The translations under genes and the position numbers were made by a program. The notes beneath the pieces were generated by a model that saw nothing but the letters and a program-made list of their open reading frames with translations, searched no databases and was not told where the DNA came from. DNA of 64,000 bases from Neoceratodus forsteri (Eukaryota; Chordata; Ceratodontiformes; Ceratodontidae). Location of the stretch: positions 169,356,001 through 169,420,000 of the forward strand of contig CM057456.1 in NCBI GenBank assembly GCA_016271365.2. Direction: 5' to 3'. Positions 35,336-46,235 of this stretch are shown here, piece by piece (position 1 is the first letter of the stretch; each line of letters opens with the position of its first letter).

Positions 35336-35574
35336 ACACTGCATATCTGAATTAAGAAAACATACATATTATAGCATCGGAGTGTATCCAATCTATGACA
35401 GGTAGTAGTGCTCAATTCCTGACATTTGCTGGCAAAAGACAACATGTCTGGTATCTTCCAGGAAATAAAAAACATTTAAGAGTGATTACTAATAGTAGCA
35501 CTCAGAGCAAAATTATGCATTTGCGGCACAAGATCTCATGAAAACATTACGTGATTGGTGGTTTGAGAAACTGA

Positions 35575-35640
35575 TGGTTACCAAATGGGAAAGGGATTTT
35601 GGAGTAGTCATATTTGATGACCTAGCATGAATAAAGCAGT
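35575..35640 (+). mobile_element. Small CR1 fragment
   Basis: AAATGGGAAAGGGATTTTGG onwards encodes WERDFGVVIFDDLA, matching the ERDLGVVISDDLK-type segment of CR1 ORF2. Only about 60 bp are recognisable. Confidence 0.4.
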
Positions 35641-35872
35641 ACATGTTGTTCAGCCTTCCCATGTCATCCCACACGTGTGTATCCCCTAGGTGGCGCTATC
35701 TCAAGGGCTACTACCCCTGCCTGCATGGCTATTTGCAGGTTAAGGGGCCTGTGTACTGACACGGGTGCCTCCACCTGGAGGACAGGGTTGTTAGTAACAA
35801 GGCTAACCTGGGTACAGCTTTCTGGGACATTGTAATCCTCCTTTTTTCCCTTCTAGTAGCATAGACAATTAA
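35641..35872. other. No gene recognised
   Basis: GC-rich short stretch between the CR1 fragment and the fold-back element. Confidence 0.4.
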
Positions 35873-36020
35873 GCAATAAGGCATGGCCAAGGGTTATGTT
35901 AATGGTCTGTTAATCACCTTCTAGGGGTGTACTGTGCCACGAGGTGTACCCGAGTGCCACATGCTCCTAGAGGGTGATTAACTGACCATTAACATAATCT
36001 GTGGGAGTGCCTTATTGCTA
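35873..36020. repeat. Fold-back element with GCAATAAGG termini
   Basis: GCAATAAGGCA at the left is mirrored by TGCCTTATTGC at the right. Inside, TTATGTTAATGGTCTGTTAA and TCACC pair with GGTGATTAACTGACC and ATTAACATAA. The whole 148 bp can form one long imperfect hairpin, like a MITE. Half copies lie in the cassettes near 30740-30780 and 32470-32515, and a relative with the same ends lies at 40362-40512. Confidence 0.8.
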
Positions 36021-36344
36021 TTATAATAAAAACTGTTTTTAAACAGTGTTAAACCTAGTTCAGCATATGGCTAAGCTCTACATGTATGTTAATAAAAGAT
36101 TAACATAAGGCTGTTAGAATGTTTGCAGCCAATCAGAAAGCTCCATTTCTCAGACCCTTTTTATAATATGCAACAAACATTTTCACAGTAGCCCCTATTC
36201 AGCAAACACTTCCCCACACTGTTTGCACTTACCACCAGGGCTGGTTCTACCAGTTCAACCCTGGAGACCCCCTGTAAAACAAGATTAGGCACAGTATATA
36301 ACAGTACAGTGCTTTTGGTACAAACTGGAACCACAGTTAGATTG

Positions 36345-36842
36345 AAGAGAACAGGAAATCATTTCTAATTGGCAGCAGTTTATGAAGTGCTTATTCTCAG
36401 AAATGATATGCATTATTCTAAATAATCCACATTTAACTGTACTTGAATAAAAACCTGATACGAAAAACTGTATTTTGCATTGTTTTGTTTTTATGGGCAG
36501 CATTCTGTTATAATTCTCTTCATGGGATCAATAATTTGGAGTTTTAACTATGCCATGATCTGTGCACAGAACTATTAGTGTAGTTCCGATAGGCAAACAG
36601 CTCATAATTGTCATTCCTTGCACAACCATGACATACTGTAGCAAAAGCTCCAAATCACAGGTTCCACACAGAGAACTGAAGCATAATGCTGCCCATAAAA
36701 TTAAAACAATGCAAAATACAGTTTTTTGTATCAGTTTTTATTCAGGTAAAGCTAAATATGGATAATTTAGGGGAATGCATATCATTTCTGAGAATAAAAA
36801 CTTTATAAACAGCTGCCAGTTAGCACAAATTTCATGTCCATT
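36345..36842. repeat. Long inverted repeat (hairpin element), arms about 165 bp
   Basis: The left arm (about 36345-36515) with TTCTCAGAAATGATATGCAT and AAACTGTATTTTGCATTGTTTT is mirrored by the right arm (about 36680-36842) with AAAACAATGCAAAATACAGTTT and ATGCATATCATTTCTGAGAA. Arms match at roughly 85 percent by eye with a 165-bp loop. No coding frame is evident. It is probably a non-autonomous DNA transposon. Confidence 0.85.
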
Positions 36843-36894
36843 TTAAATGCAAAAAAAGTTGGATCCGATTTATTCAGGGGAATTGAACAAGGAG

Positions 36895-37490
36895 GAATCT
36901 ATGCCAATTAACCATTCCATGGTGTCCAATGGGCACCCAATGCAGACTCTGATAGAGGGAGGTCTTGTGCTGTCTGTTCCGGGATGCAGCAATCAGCATT
37001 TCCCACCTATCTTACATCTCGATCACTCCGCCATCTCGGTCTCTATACCAGGAATCTATGCCAATTAACTATTCCAAGGTGTCCAATGGACACCCCATGT
37101 CTTCCCATACTGGGAAACAGCAACTATAAAACATGCCATGATGTCCAATGGACACCCTATGCTGACTATGATAGAGGGAAGTCTTGTGCTGTCCATTCCG
37201 GGATGCAGCACTCAGCATTTCCCACCTATCTTACATCTCGATCACTCCGCCATCTCGGTCTCTATACCAGGAATCTACCAATTAACCATTCCAAGGTGTC
37301 CAATGGACACCCCATGTCTTCCCATACTGGGAAACAGCAACTATAAAACATGCCATGATGTCCAATGGACACCCAATGCAGACTCTGATAGAGGGAAGTC
37401 TTGTGCTGTCTGTTCCGGGATGCAGCAATCAGCATTTCCCACCTATCTTACATCTTGATCACTCCGCCATCTCGGTCTGTATACCGGGAA
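36895..37490. repeat. 221-bp tandem repeat directly downstream of the transposase, 2.7 copies
   Basis: GGAATCTATGCCAATTAAC starts copies at 36895 and 37050 and, slightly changed, at 37271. Copy 1 lacks about 66 bp. Each full unit carries GGTGTCCAATGGACACC, a 7-bp perfect inverted repeat with 3-bp spacer, and a further GATGTCCAATGGACACC. The array ends where the transposase frame ends (37493). Confidence 0.85.
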
Positions 37491-37492
37491 TA

Positions 37493-39351
37493 CTATTCTG
37501 TGTCGCTATCGCTTGTTTTCGGTGATCCGGACATCCCATAGTTCATCTTTGAATGGTATTCGGAGAAGCATTTATCTACACACAGGCCCTTTCCACACTG
37601 TGCGCACCAATAGGTCGATTCCTTAAGCTTCTCTTTCTTTGTGCACACCACACATCTTCGGGCAGGGTACAGCTTCTTTGGTGTTCTTGGTACTTTTGAT
37701 GGAAAGTGCTTTCCTTGCAGTCGTTGGCATGGATCCAATTTTGTCAATTGCCATTTTTGGCTACGCTGTGGAAGGTCATCAATTTTTTTGCTTGTTGTTA
37801 CAAGTTCTTTAATCACAGTTCATTGGAATTCTAAGTGTGTCATCTTCTTTCTTTCTGGTGAAAATTTCTTGTACATTATGTACCCCTGAAGTAACAAGGC
37901 ATTCAGTAGATAAAAGAACTCCTTCCGCCATACCTTCTTGCATCGCCAGTTAAAATTGTAATACCCTGCCAGCTGGTCATTTTTGTCGACTCCACCCATG
38001 TATCTGTTGTAGTCCAGTATACATTTTGGTTTTTTGATCGACTCCCCAGTCTTCCAATCCTTTCTTCCGGTATCGACAAATTCTGTACTTGATGTTGTTG
38101 ACAGCATGTACATGTCCCTCTTGTCTCTCCACTTCATACAGAGCATTGGTGTCTTCCTGAATGTAACCTTTTCTTTCACCTTCAGCTTTGTCTTTTATTT
38201 TGGGAGACATTCCCTTGCAGTTCGACATCACAGTTCCAGTTTCACCAACTCCAGATAAAAATAGATCTGTGTAGAGTTGTCATCCAGTGTAGTATCTGTC
38301 TGTGTAAATCCTGTAGCCTTTCCCTCTCAGTTCTTCTCTAGCAAGATCGAAACAAACTCTATGTATGTCCTTTGCTCTGTTCCTCGTCGACTTTGCCTGT
38401 ATAGAATTGCCAGTTGCATATGTATTCTGAGTTTGATTCACATAAGGTGTACACCTTGATTCCATGCTTCACTAGTTTTTGTGGATTAAATGTTCTGTAA
38501 CTCAGATTTCCCTTCCACAGACATATACCTTCATCCAGGGAGAGGTCCCGGTCGGGAAGATAGATTTCTCGTGATCTCTTCAGGAATCACTCATGTATCT
38601 CCCTAATGTGAAAAAGTTGATCAAATCCCTCCATCCCTCCAGGGTTCCGCTTAGAGTTGTCAGCTATGTGGAGAAAGGAAAAAATCAGATTGAATCGGTT
38701 CCTTGCCATCACACTGCCCCAGAATGGTGTGTAGGTGACTTCATCCAATCCCCAGTATTCATCTTTACTGCTCTTCACTACCAGTCCCATCGCAATGTAT
38801 AATGCAAAAAAACTCTTCAGTTCTTCTTTGTCAGTCCTCTTCCAAGCCCTGGCCCTTGAATGTGTTGGCAACTCATCAATTGGATGCGCCAGAAAGAAAT
38901 CATCTGCATATCTATTTGTTTCCCTTGCAATAAGCTCCAAATCTTCATCCATCAGGCAAGACAGTTGTACAAATCCAAGTGGACTTTCTGGGACTGGAAC
39001 TTGGAGACCTGGAGTTGCAGTGAATAGGTGTCCATTGTCACTTGTTGCTGTCACCTCTTCCCATTCATCTTCTCTTGTAACGCTTTGTTCTGCTGATGGC
39101 CGAGCCCTTTTACCATGAGTCTTCTTGGGCATTGATGTTGTGGGGGTCTCTTTCTGATCTTCCTGCTCCACATCCGGCATGTAATCTTGATCAGTAACTT
39201 CATCTTCAGAAGACTCATTCTGCACTTCCACCAGATCCAGATTATACAACCTTTCTTCAACATCCTCTTCACTATCCGATTCTGAGAAATCAGACTCGCT
39301 ACACATCTGGATCTCGGCCAAAACATCCAATGCCATCATTCTGCTTTTTGC
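37493..39351 (-). pseudogene. piggyBac transposase, decayed
   Basis: The start is MAKSRMMALDVLAEIQ at 39351, preceded on the minus strand by a polypyrimidine run and CACCTTACAG, a possible splice acceptor. An acidic N-terminus (ESDFSESDSEEDVEER) leads to the core: DDFFLAHPIDELP, FFALYIAMGLV and FWGSVMARNRFNLI. The three catalytic aspartates can be placed: SLDEGICLWKG near 38540, YTDRYYTG near 38290 and GGVDKNDQL near 37990. The C-terminal cysteine-rich finger (CVVCTKKEK, YWCAQCGKGLCVDKC) is at 37560-37670. The frame breaks at about four places, and an extra stop follows DRYYTG. Length and domain order match a full piggyBac enzyme of roughly 590 residues, which cuts and pastes DNA at TTAA. No nearer TTAACCC or GGGTTAA end was found than 19150 and 60665. 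Confidence 0.9.
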
Positions 39352-39774
39352 CATGATGATTATTCTGTAAGGTGTACAGAAAAAAAAAAAACACACACAC
39401 ACATCATTGTTGCAAGTTATCTTTTTGGGCGATTCTAACAATAATATGAAAAATGAAGCCTCTATGTATACCAGTTCAGCTCAATAAACCCTCCTCCCCA
39501 ACTCCCCACTGTGCAATGATTTATATTTTCAAACGTACCACAAATTATTATATGTTCTGTAGAATTATGTCAAATATACTGCAAGGTTATCAATTAACCT
39601 GAAAGACAAAAAGTAAGTTATATTCAAAGTTTTAACATGTAATATCTTTATCGGAATACTCAAGCTCATTTTCACACATACAGGAAGACACAGTGATATG
39701 ATAATAGAAAATTCCATCCGTATCAGGTGCAACATCAAGTTAAGCATTCCCTAATGTACAATGTCACCTTGTAG
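39352..39774. other. Upstream region of the transposase; no gene
   Basis: Contains an (A)n(CA)n run at 39380-39403 and AT-rich sequence. It may hold the transposase promoter and first exon, but no element is clear. Confidence 0.4.
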
Positions 39775-40258
39775 TGTGTGTTAATGCCTCCTGATGTTAC
39801 CTGGTTATAAACAAAGTGTTTTACCTTACTACTGAAGAAAATCACCAAATTGAAACCTTTCTTGTTTTGGAACTTGCAACTTTAATTAACCATACAATAC
39901 GCAATATCACAACATAGGAAGAACTTCACATATATCAAGTCAGGAACAACAATTCAAAGTACAGCTAATATCAATCAAAAGTCAAACGTTCCAAAAGTGT
40001 CTATGTGTCAGTGAACTGATAAATGTAAAAATGAACCATTGTTCTCTTCTGATTTTCAGGTGCTGTCCCAATGAAGATGATGCACGAAAAACTCTAAGGG
40101 ATCAAGTCAGGACAAGTGTTATTAAATTGACCTTAGACACTTGCAAGAACACATCATACATGTTAATCCAGTGATAAAATCAACCAATTTTATGTCTTAT
40201 TAATAAAGCATATACATCCAAAGTCTTGTTTATAGTTTGTGAATTCAATTGTCAGTTC
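39775..40258 (+). repeat. Duplicated block D1, left copy, with an exon-like open segment
   Basis: About 490 bp match 51030-51522 at roughly 92 percent. Within it, TTCTCTTCTGATTTTCAG looks like a 3' splice site, directly followed by an open frame CCPNEDDARKTL...YMLIQ ending in TGA, with AATAAA about 30 bp further on (40202). The right copy keeps splice site, frame and AATAAA. Four of the coding differences change the residue, so selection on the protein is not shown. It looks like the terminal exon of a lost gene; I do not recognise it. Confidence 0.7.
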
Positions 40259-40361
40259 TGATTACATTTGTTTTATATTGTGTCATATTACTAACAGTAT
40301 ATTACATGAACAAATAACTGCTGTACAAGTAGAAGCGAGAGTGAACATATTTATTATGTAA
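40259..40361. other. Short unassigned stretch
   Basis: No feature seen between D1 and the fold-back element. Confidence 0.4.
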
Positions 40362-40512
40362 GCAATAAGACACAATGGGGTGTGCATTAGACAGTTCTAA
40401 TGCACAGCTAGGGGAACACAGTGAGGCACAAGGCCACAGGCCGAGTGCATCCAGTCCCCTAGTCATGCATTATAACTGCCTAATGCACATCCCCGGAGTG
40501 GCTTATTGCACT
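40362..40512. repeat. Fold-back element with GCAATAAG termini and inner palindrome
   Basis: GCAATAAGACACAATGGGGTG and TGCATTAGACAGTT on the left are mirrored by AACTGCCTAATGCACATCCC and GGAGTGGCTTATTGC on the right. The left half alone contains TGTGCATTAGA CAG TTCTAATGCACA, a near-perfect palindrome. TGCATTAGACACATCTAATGCA at 40557-40580 is a second small palindrome of the same words. Confidence 0.75.
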
Positions 40513-41045
40513 TATAAAATGGGCCTGTGTATTCTAAATGAGGGTTCTAGTCTTAGCTGTGCATTAGACACATCTAATGCATGGCTAACAACCAATCAGA
40601 TTTCTTGAAATCCTTTAACCATTTTATAATATATATTATATTTTAAATGCTGAACTGATTTAATCATCAGCATCCACTGAAGCACCAGATGGTGCAACCT
40701 ATGTGGTGACGAACACTTTCATAGCATAACATTTCTCACGCTGGCTGGGAACTGAGTGAAGATTAAGTGTTCATCATCACAATACTTCTTTCGAAACAGC
40801 TCAAGAATATCCATTGATAGACTGAAAAATATTGAAAATATGTAACCTTAGAAAAGCACATGAAATATATTCAATGGGAAATTTCAGATCAATACTCCTG
40901 TATACATTTTTCATCCAGCAGAGTGGAGCAGAGGGCCGAACCATCCATGACTTTCATCTTGTCATACTGCAGGACTTTACTGACATTGTGAGTGGTCCCC
41001 CATGGCTCAAGTGTGGTGGCGCAACACATTAATTGCACTAACAAT

Positions 41046-41389
41046 GTGAAAGAGTCTAACATGTTTCAATATAAGAAAAATAGCAGGACAAGAAGACACA
41101 GCATGAGATTAGAGGGAGGCCAATTAAGGAGTAATGTGAGGAAGTTATTTTTCACAGAAAGGGTGGTGGATGCAAGGAATGGCCTATCTCAGGAAGTAGT
41201 GGATATGAATACAGTACAGGGCTTCAAACAGGCATGGGATAGGCATAAGGGAGCAATATAGATGAGTATGAATAGATAGGCCATTGACATAGCAAAGGCC
41301 AATGGCACATTTATAAGGTAGGAAAAAGAAATGGGCAGACTGGATGGGCCTTGCGGTCCTTATTTGCCATCAACTTATATGTTTCTATG
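41046..41389 (+). mobile_element. CR1-type LINE 3' end
   Basis: Encodes RSNVRKLFFTERVVDARNGL, SQEVVDMNTVQGFKQAWDRH and KGAI, the CR1 ORF2 C-terminus, then a 3' UTR with GGGCAGACTGGATGGGCC and an end in TATATGTTTCTATG. Same tail as the CR1 ending at 17062. 5'-truncated. Confidence 0.85.
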
Positions 41390-41465
41390 CACAGTGGTGG
41401 GGGTGGAAAGGATGAGAAGGGACTTAGGATGTATAGGGAGAGGAATCACCTGTAGAAAAGCACAT
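41390..41465 (+). mobile_element. Two fused CR1 scraps
   Basis: GTGGAAAGGATGAGAAGGGA matches the CR1 at 16196, and GGATGTATAGGGAGAGGAAT matches 16430. The intervening 230 bp are missing, so this is an internally deleted fragment. Confidence 0.6.
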
Positions 41466-41984
41466 ATTTTTCTCCAGCAGGTTCACTATGGCCCTAAACA
41501 GCTGTACCATTTTCTTCCCGCCGGCACAATTGGCAATCTCCACGGACAGCGCTTTGCACCTAGCGCTGCACACATGCGGCCAAACTAGTAGTAGACACTC
41601 TGGAAGCAGTAAGCTAGCCGCGTGGTCGATCACGGAAAATAAATCAATTACTTTAAAAAATTATACTGATACTGTGCACAGCTGTCATACAGACATGTTC
41701 ACTCCAGCTTTGTCTCCCCAATCACCCTCTTCTCTCAGTTGCCACTCTCGCAAAGAAAAGAAACACTGAGGGGGCTGAGCCACAGAAAATCACAACAGGT
41801 GTTGTTAGGCTGAGATTTTTTTACCTGTAAATTCAGGGACCTCAATGTTAAACAGTGTGTGGTGTGGGGAGGGACTGCTAGCTAGAAATCTTTCTGTGGG
41901 ATACTGCTGCCTGCCGGCGTCAGTCCTATGTGTAATTACCTACTGCAAGAGCCCTCTCAAAGTAAGATCTGGCATTATAGGGCA
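41466..41984. other. Mostly unassigned; ends in a piece of the macrosatellite cassette
   Basis: 41925-41975 (TCCTATGTGTAATTACCTAC, CCCTCTCAAAGTAAGATCT) matches the cassette sequence near 28775 and 32325. The rest shows no feature. Confidence 0.5.
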
Positions 41985-42700
41985 CATATCCCATGCAACC
42001 CCTCCCATACCAGACACAACCAAGTAATATGTGGAGAGCGTCTTACCAGGATACTGTGGAGTCAAAAGCAGGAATCTTGAAGGGACGATGTCTGTCAGTA
42101 CTGAAAAATAAAATCCAGGAATGGAGTTACAAAGGATCCGTAGTTCTTAATAAATTATTAATATATGACATGTTCACAATAGAGCAATACTTATCTGATG
42201 GTGAAAGAGTCCTCATCCATTCAGGCATGTGAAAGAGAAACAACAATAGGTTAATATGAAAAAGATACAGTAATGAGATAAGAAACCGATAGCGGATAGA
42301 TACTGCTGGTGCATCGGACTACATTAGAGTGTAATGGTGCATAAGATAAAAAATTACTGTTAAAACAGTATTATAATAATAATAATAATAATAATAATAG
42401 TGATATAAAGGAATAAAATTAGTTAACAGATAGAAGAAAATGTGTTTTTAGTAAAGATGATTAGAAAGACCAGTGCTCTCTGCCTAGATGGCCAATTTTC
42501 AAGTGACTGTAGTATCCCAGTTGGGATTGGTGATATTCCTTTTGGTTCACTGTCCCATTGTTTCCTGGGCAGTCAGCTAAGTTCATTAACTGGCCCTTTT
42601 AATGGCATTCCTTCTTTGCACCTCTTCTGTAAATGAAGCATCTAGTTCAATGCGACTGTCAAACTGGCACAACATGCACCTTGATAATATGCACTGTCAC
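41985..42700 (+). repeat. Duplicated block D2, left copy
   Basis: Matches 55320-56015 over about 650 bp: GGAGTCAAAAGCAGGAATCTTGAAGGGAC-type start, GTAGTTCTTA, CAATACTTATCTGATGG, ATTAGAAAGACCAGTGCTCTC and ACTGGCCCTTTT. It carries a (TAA)n run at 42371-42400 absent from the right copy. Confidence 0.85.
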
Positions 42701-43008
42701 GAATTTTCACTTAGACCATCAAATTGGCACATGCACCTTGATAACATGCGCTAACACAAATGTTCCATGTGACTGTCAAATTGGCACAACATACACCTTG
42801 ATAACATGCGCTATCACGAATTTTCACTTAGACCATCAAATTGGCACATGCACCTTGATAACATGCGCCATCACAAATGTTCCATGCGACTGTCAAATTG
42901 GCACACCATGCACCTTCATAATTTGTGCCATCACGAATTCACACTTCAACCGTCAAATTGTCCAAACACGCACTTTGATAACATCCGCTATCATTAATTT
43001 AGCACCCT
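42650..43008 (+). repeat. 60-65-bp tandem repeat in a dimeric pattern
   Basis: CTGTCAAATTGGCACAACATG and ACCATCAAATTGGCACATGC alternate, each followed by CACCTTGATAACATGCGC. The dimer is about 123 bp. The right copy of block D2 has only one such unit (55965-56015), so the array expanded after the duplication. The plus strand is open for 125 codons because of the period; it is not a gene. Confidence 0.85.
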
Positions 43009-43250
43009 AATATAGCATGGTTGAGGATCGATTCCTTCAGCAGAGATCAAAATGTTGAGAAACAAAAAAACACAGCAACATTTACTAAACTTGTCTGTTG
43101 GTGGTGTGTCTAGCATCATGCTATCCGTTATAATAGGTTGCATGCAAAGCAGCCCAATATCTTTGTCAATCCTCCAACACCCTGAATCCAAGAAAACATG
43201 TTATTTTTTTATGCGACCATAAAATATCTTAGTCCATGGTGGTTAATCTC
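43009..43250. other. No feature seen
   Basis: Unique-looking AT-rich sequence. Confidence 0.4.
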
Positions 43251-43254
43251 ACTA

Positions 43255-44518
43255 TCTCAAAACTCCCCAAACTGGGATCCAGTGATCACAACATAGTTTA
43301 GTTTAGCATAGTGATAGATACTAACTCAAGTCATACTAGGACAAAGGTTTTGGATTTCAAAAATGCTGACTTTGCTGAAATGGGGAGAGGTATCAAAAGA
43401 GCACTGGAGAGAATGAGGGCAGGAGGGGGAGTGGAAGAACAGTGTAAGCATCTAAAGGAAGCCTTAATGGAAGTAACAAACAAATGCATCAGATTGGTAT
43501 CCAAAGGCAAAAGAATAAGAACGTTACTATGGTTCTTGAGAGAGGTGCTGGTAAAGGTCAGGGCAAAAAGGAAACTGTTCAGGAAGTGTAAGGAGACCAG
43601 GGAGGAGTACCTAGAGTGTCTAAGGGAAGCGGGAAAGACAGTAAGGAGACCAAAGGCACAAACTGAGGAAGGTTTAGCACAGTAAGTTAAGTAAGGGAAC
43701 AAGATATTCTTCAGCTCCCAGGGTGGGGGCTGACCAAACAAGCAGCCACAAAAGACCGTTAGGCCTATTCTGCTGGCATTTTACTACGTACATCAGTGAC
43801 AGAAGAAACAAGGAGGGGATTGCAAGGCTCAAGGGAGAGGTAGGGGAATGCAAGGATGGAGACACGGAAAAGGCAGAAATACTGAATATTTTTATTCAGT
43901 ATATGCAGAAGAGGGGAGGGACAGGGACAACAGCAGTTTCCAATGGGGTGAAGAGGTAGACAATATTCCATTTACATGTGAAAGCATTGTGGGGCATTTA
44001 CAAGTGATTAGATCCAAGGACCATAGGCAACATTCTCTCAGTGTGGAGGTCATCTCAGACAAAACTGACCGATTTCTTTGACTTGGACCAGGGGAAGCTT
44101 GAAAAATGGTCGCAGGATTGGCAACCAAAGTGCAACATTATGCCTCTGTGATACAGAAGCCATGGGGGGAAGCTACAGAATGTGTGTGTGTGTGTATTGG
44201 GGGGAGGGAGAAGATGGGGTCACTGTAAGTCACAAAGGAGGAAAGGGTACAGGGGGTTATGTCAAAGTAGAATGCTAAGATAGCGGGGATGGGCCAGTGA
44301 CATGCAAGGATGCATATGCAGGGGTATCACCAGCAGAAGGAAAGAGGTAGTGATGCCATTATATAAAACCATGGTCAGGCCATACATGGAGTACATTAGA
44401 CTGGGGATGGTCCAGGGAAGGGTGACTAAGATGGTACAGGGCTTGAAACACAATACTTATGAGAAATTAAGAACCTCAATATGTACTTGCTGGAAGAGAT
44501 GAGGGAAAGAGTAGATAT
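43255..44518 (+). mobile_element. CR1-type LINE with internal deletions
   Basis: Starts at the end of the endonuclease (GSSDHN-like, then VLDFKNADFAEMGRGIKRAL), the linker with SKGKRIRTLLWFLREVLVKV and RAKRKLFRKCKETREEYLEC, then EILNIFIQYMQKRG near 43890. The reverse transcriptase core is missing. From 44300 the C-terminus follows: GCICRGITSRRKEVVMPLYK, VRPYMEY, GRVTKMVQGLKHNTYEKL. It ends at 44518 in the cassette-like sequence. Confidence 0.75.
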
Positions 44519-44524
44519 CAGCCT

Positions 44525-45195
44525 CCTCCAGAGGGCGGTGTCAGACAACCGGAATGGAAACGTCCTGACGGATATTCCCCAAGACATGGACGGTAGCAAT
44601 AGAAGAACTGCTCAGGGAAGGGGACATAGGAGACCTCGGCAGTGGGAGTCTGGTCTGCAGGTCCAAAACCAACTCTGACCAAGCCTTTTGCCACAAAGAC
44701 TGAATTAAAGTCTTGCAATCTGGATCCACCAATGGGGGGGGAGTGGGGTTGGTAGGGGCTAAAGGGGGGAGAGGAGGAATCACCAGGGGGGTATCCCTGG
44801 AACCCCGAGTATGGGGAGTAGGTGCTAAATCCTGGGTAGAACTGCCCTAAATGGCTCCAATCTGGAGTGGGACCAGCCGGGTAGTGGTCCCCAGGAAACC
44901 CCTGTGGGTAGTGCGGGACAGTTCGGGGCCTGGAATACATCCCCATCATCAGATCCAACAGCGAGGGAATCAGCATCAGATCCGCCATCATTATAGATTG
45001 GCTGGGGGGTAGGCAACAAGACAGCCCACAGATGGGATGGCAGCTGAGCAGAACGAAGGAGCCTTGGCGCCAGGACCTGATTCAGTGTTGGGGCCAAAGG
45101 CAAAGCCGTCAATAGGGCCAGGTTGTGAAACTGTCATCAGGACATCCAGTGTCGGAACAAGTGTCGGAGTCCCACCCGAAAGGGGAGAAAGTTCC
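44525..45195 (-). pseudogene. Diverged copy of the macrosatellite cassette with a proline/tyrosine-rich frame
   Basis: On the minus strand a 157-residue frame (44991-44518) reads TVPHYPQGFPGDHY, PTPDWSHLGQFYPGFSTYSP, YSGFQGYPP. A second frame carries DCKTLIQSLWQKAWSELVLD, matching SDFKTLIQSWWQGARSELVS in the cassettes at 29921-32001. Upstream, NDGGSDADSLAVGSDDGD corresponds to a NVDSSDARSDIGG segment in the cassettes. So a single protein of unknown function, now split by frameshifts, was the source of both. It is a transposon-derived or lost cellular gene; I cannot name it. Confidence 0.6.
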
Positions 45196-45229
45196 TCCAT
45201 GTTAAGGCCTGCAGGCTGGGATACATAGC

Positions 45230-45665
45230 TATGGGGATCAGTAGTAAGACTGAGGAGGTTATACTGCCCTTGTACAGGTCACTGGTAAAGCCGCATCTAG
45301 AGTATGGAGTTCAGTACTGGTACCCACAACTCAAAAAGGACATTAAACCTGCTGGAGAAAGTCCAGAGGAAGGCTACTAAGATGATAGCTGGTCAGCAGG
45401 GCAAGGCATATGAGGAGAGGTAGAGGGCACTGAACATCTACTCCCTGGAAAACATCAGAGAGAGGGGACATGATTGAGACCTTCAAGTACTTGAAAGGGA
45501 TAAATAAGGTTGATTAGGAAAGTCTCTTTCAGCTCAGTGCCAGCCATAACATGAGGGGGCACAGTCTTAAGCTGGAGGGTGGGAGGTTTAGGAGGGAGGT
45601 CAGGAAGCACTTCTTCACAGAGAGGGTGGTGGATACTTGGAATGCACTGCCATGAGCTCAGGCTC
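45230..45665 (+). mobile_element. CR1-type LINE, 3' coding end
   Basis: Encodes a CR1 ORF2 C-terminus: VQRKATKMIAGQQGKAYEER, a stop, then SLENIRERGHD and RREVRKHFFTERVVDTWNAL. It is a different subfamily from the copy at 41046 and close to that at 48545. Confidence 0.8.
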
Positions 45666-46024
45666 CGTAACTGTGCAGGTGGGGTAGTGACACTCAAGGT
45701 AGCGCCACCTAGTGGTTACAGAAATACCCCCCCCCGAGAATTTGAATCTTGTTCTCCACAGTTTTGGAGCTCACTCCACAGTCTACCGGTTCACCCGTTA
45801 CCCATAATCACCCATTCTCCTCTCCCCTGTGCCCTCCCCACTGCCCTGCTGCTTGCTGTCATTTTCCTCTATAGGGGTTGTGTTTCTCCATTCCTCTCCC
45901 CCACCCTTCTCTTCCAGTACCCCTGTACTGCCATTGAGGTATGTCAGTTGGGCTCCATCAATACAATGATGCCCTTACCCTACCTCTATCACTGCTCTTT
46001 ATACCCACTCCTTGAGTGGTACTA
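45666..46024. other. No gene recognised
   Basis: Pyrimidine-rich sequence with a C run at 45729-45738. Nothing identified. Confidence 0.4.
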
Positions 46025-46235
46025 TTTGGTGGAATTTTTGCACCAAATTTTCAGCATGGCCTTTGTGGGACCCCACGACATGAACAATAGCACTATCATT
46101 TCATTAATTGATCCCAAAAGGTGATTTCGCACAGCAACCACAAAAGCACCTTCTGGGTCTGATTAACAAGATGACAGTTGCAGTATTCATGAGGTGAGCT
46201 GCCAAAAATGCTATGTGTCGAAAATCCGGTGAAAA
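46025..46235. repeat. Fold-back repeat, isolated copy
   Basis: ACCAAATTTTCAGCATGGCC and CATGAAC on the left are mirrored by GTATTCATGAGGTGAGCTGCC, AAAATGCTATG and GAAAATCCGGT on the right. It is the family of 8640-9361, here inside the piggyBac-like unit. Confidence 0.55.

Noticed and set aside
36847..37458. Open frames across the 221-bp repeat
   Set aside because: Overlapping frames repeat with the DNA unit and run opposite to the transposase. No family resemblance.
37493..39351. A stand-alone short piggyBac element of 2-4 kb around the transposase
   Set aside because: I searched by eye for TTAACCC to the left and GGGTTAA to the right and found none nearer than 19150 and 60662. A computed search allowing mismatches should confirm this.
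42633..43010. 125-codon cysteine/threonine-rich open frame
   Set aside because: Produced by the tandem repeat of 42650-43008; the duplicated block at 55.3-56.0 kb has only one unit and no such frame.
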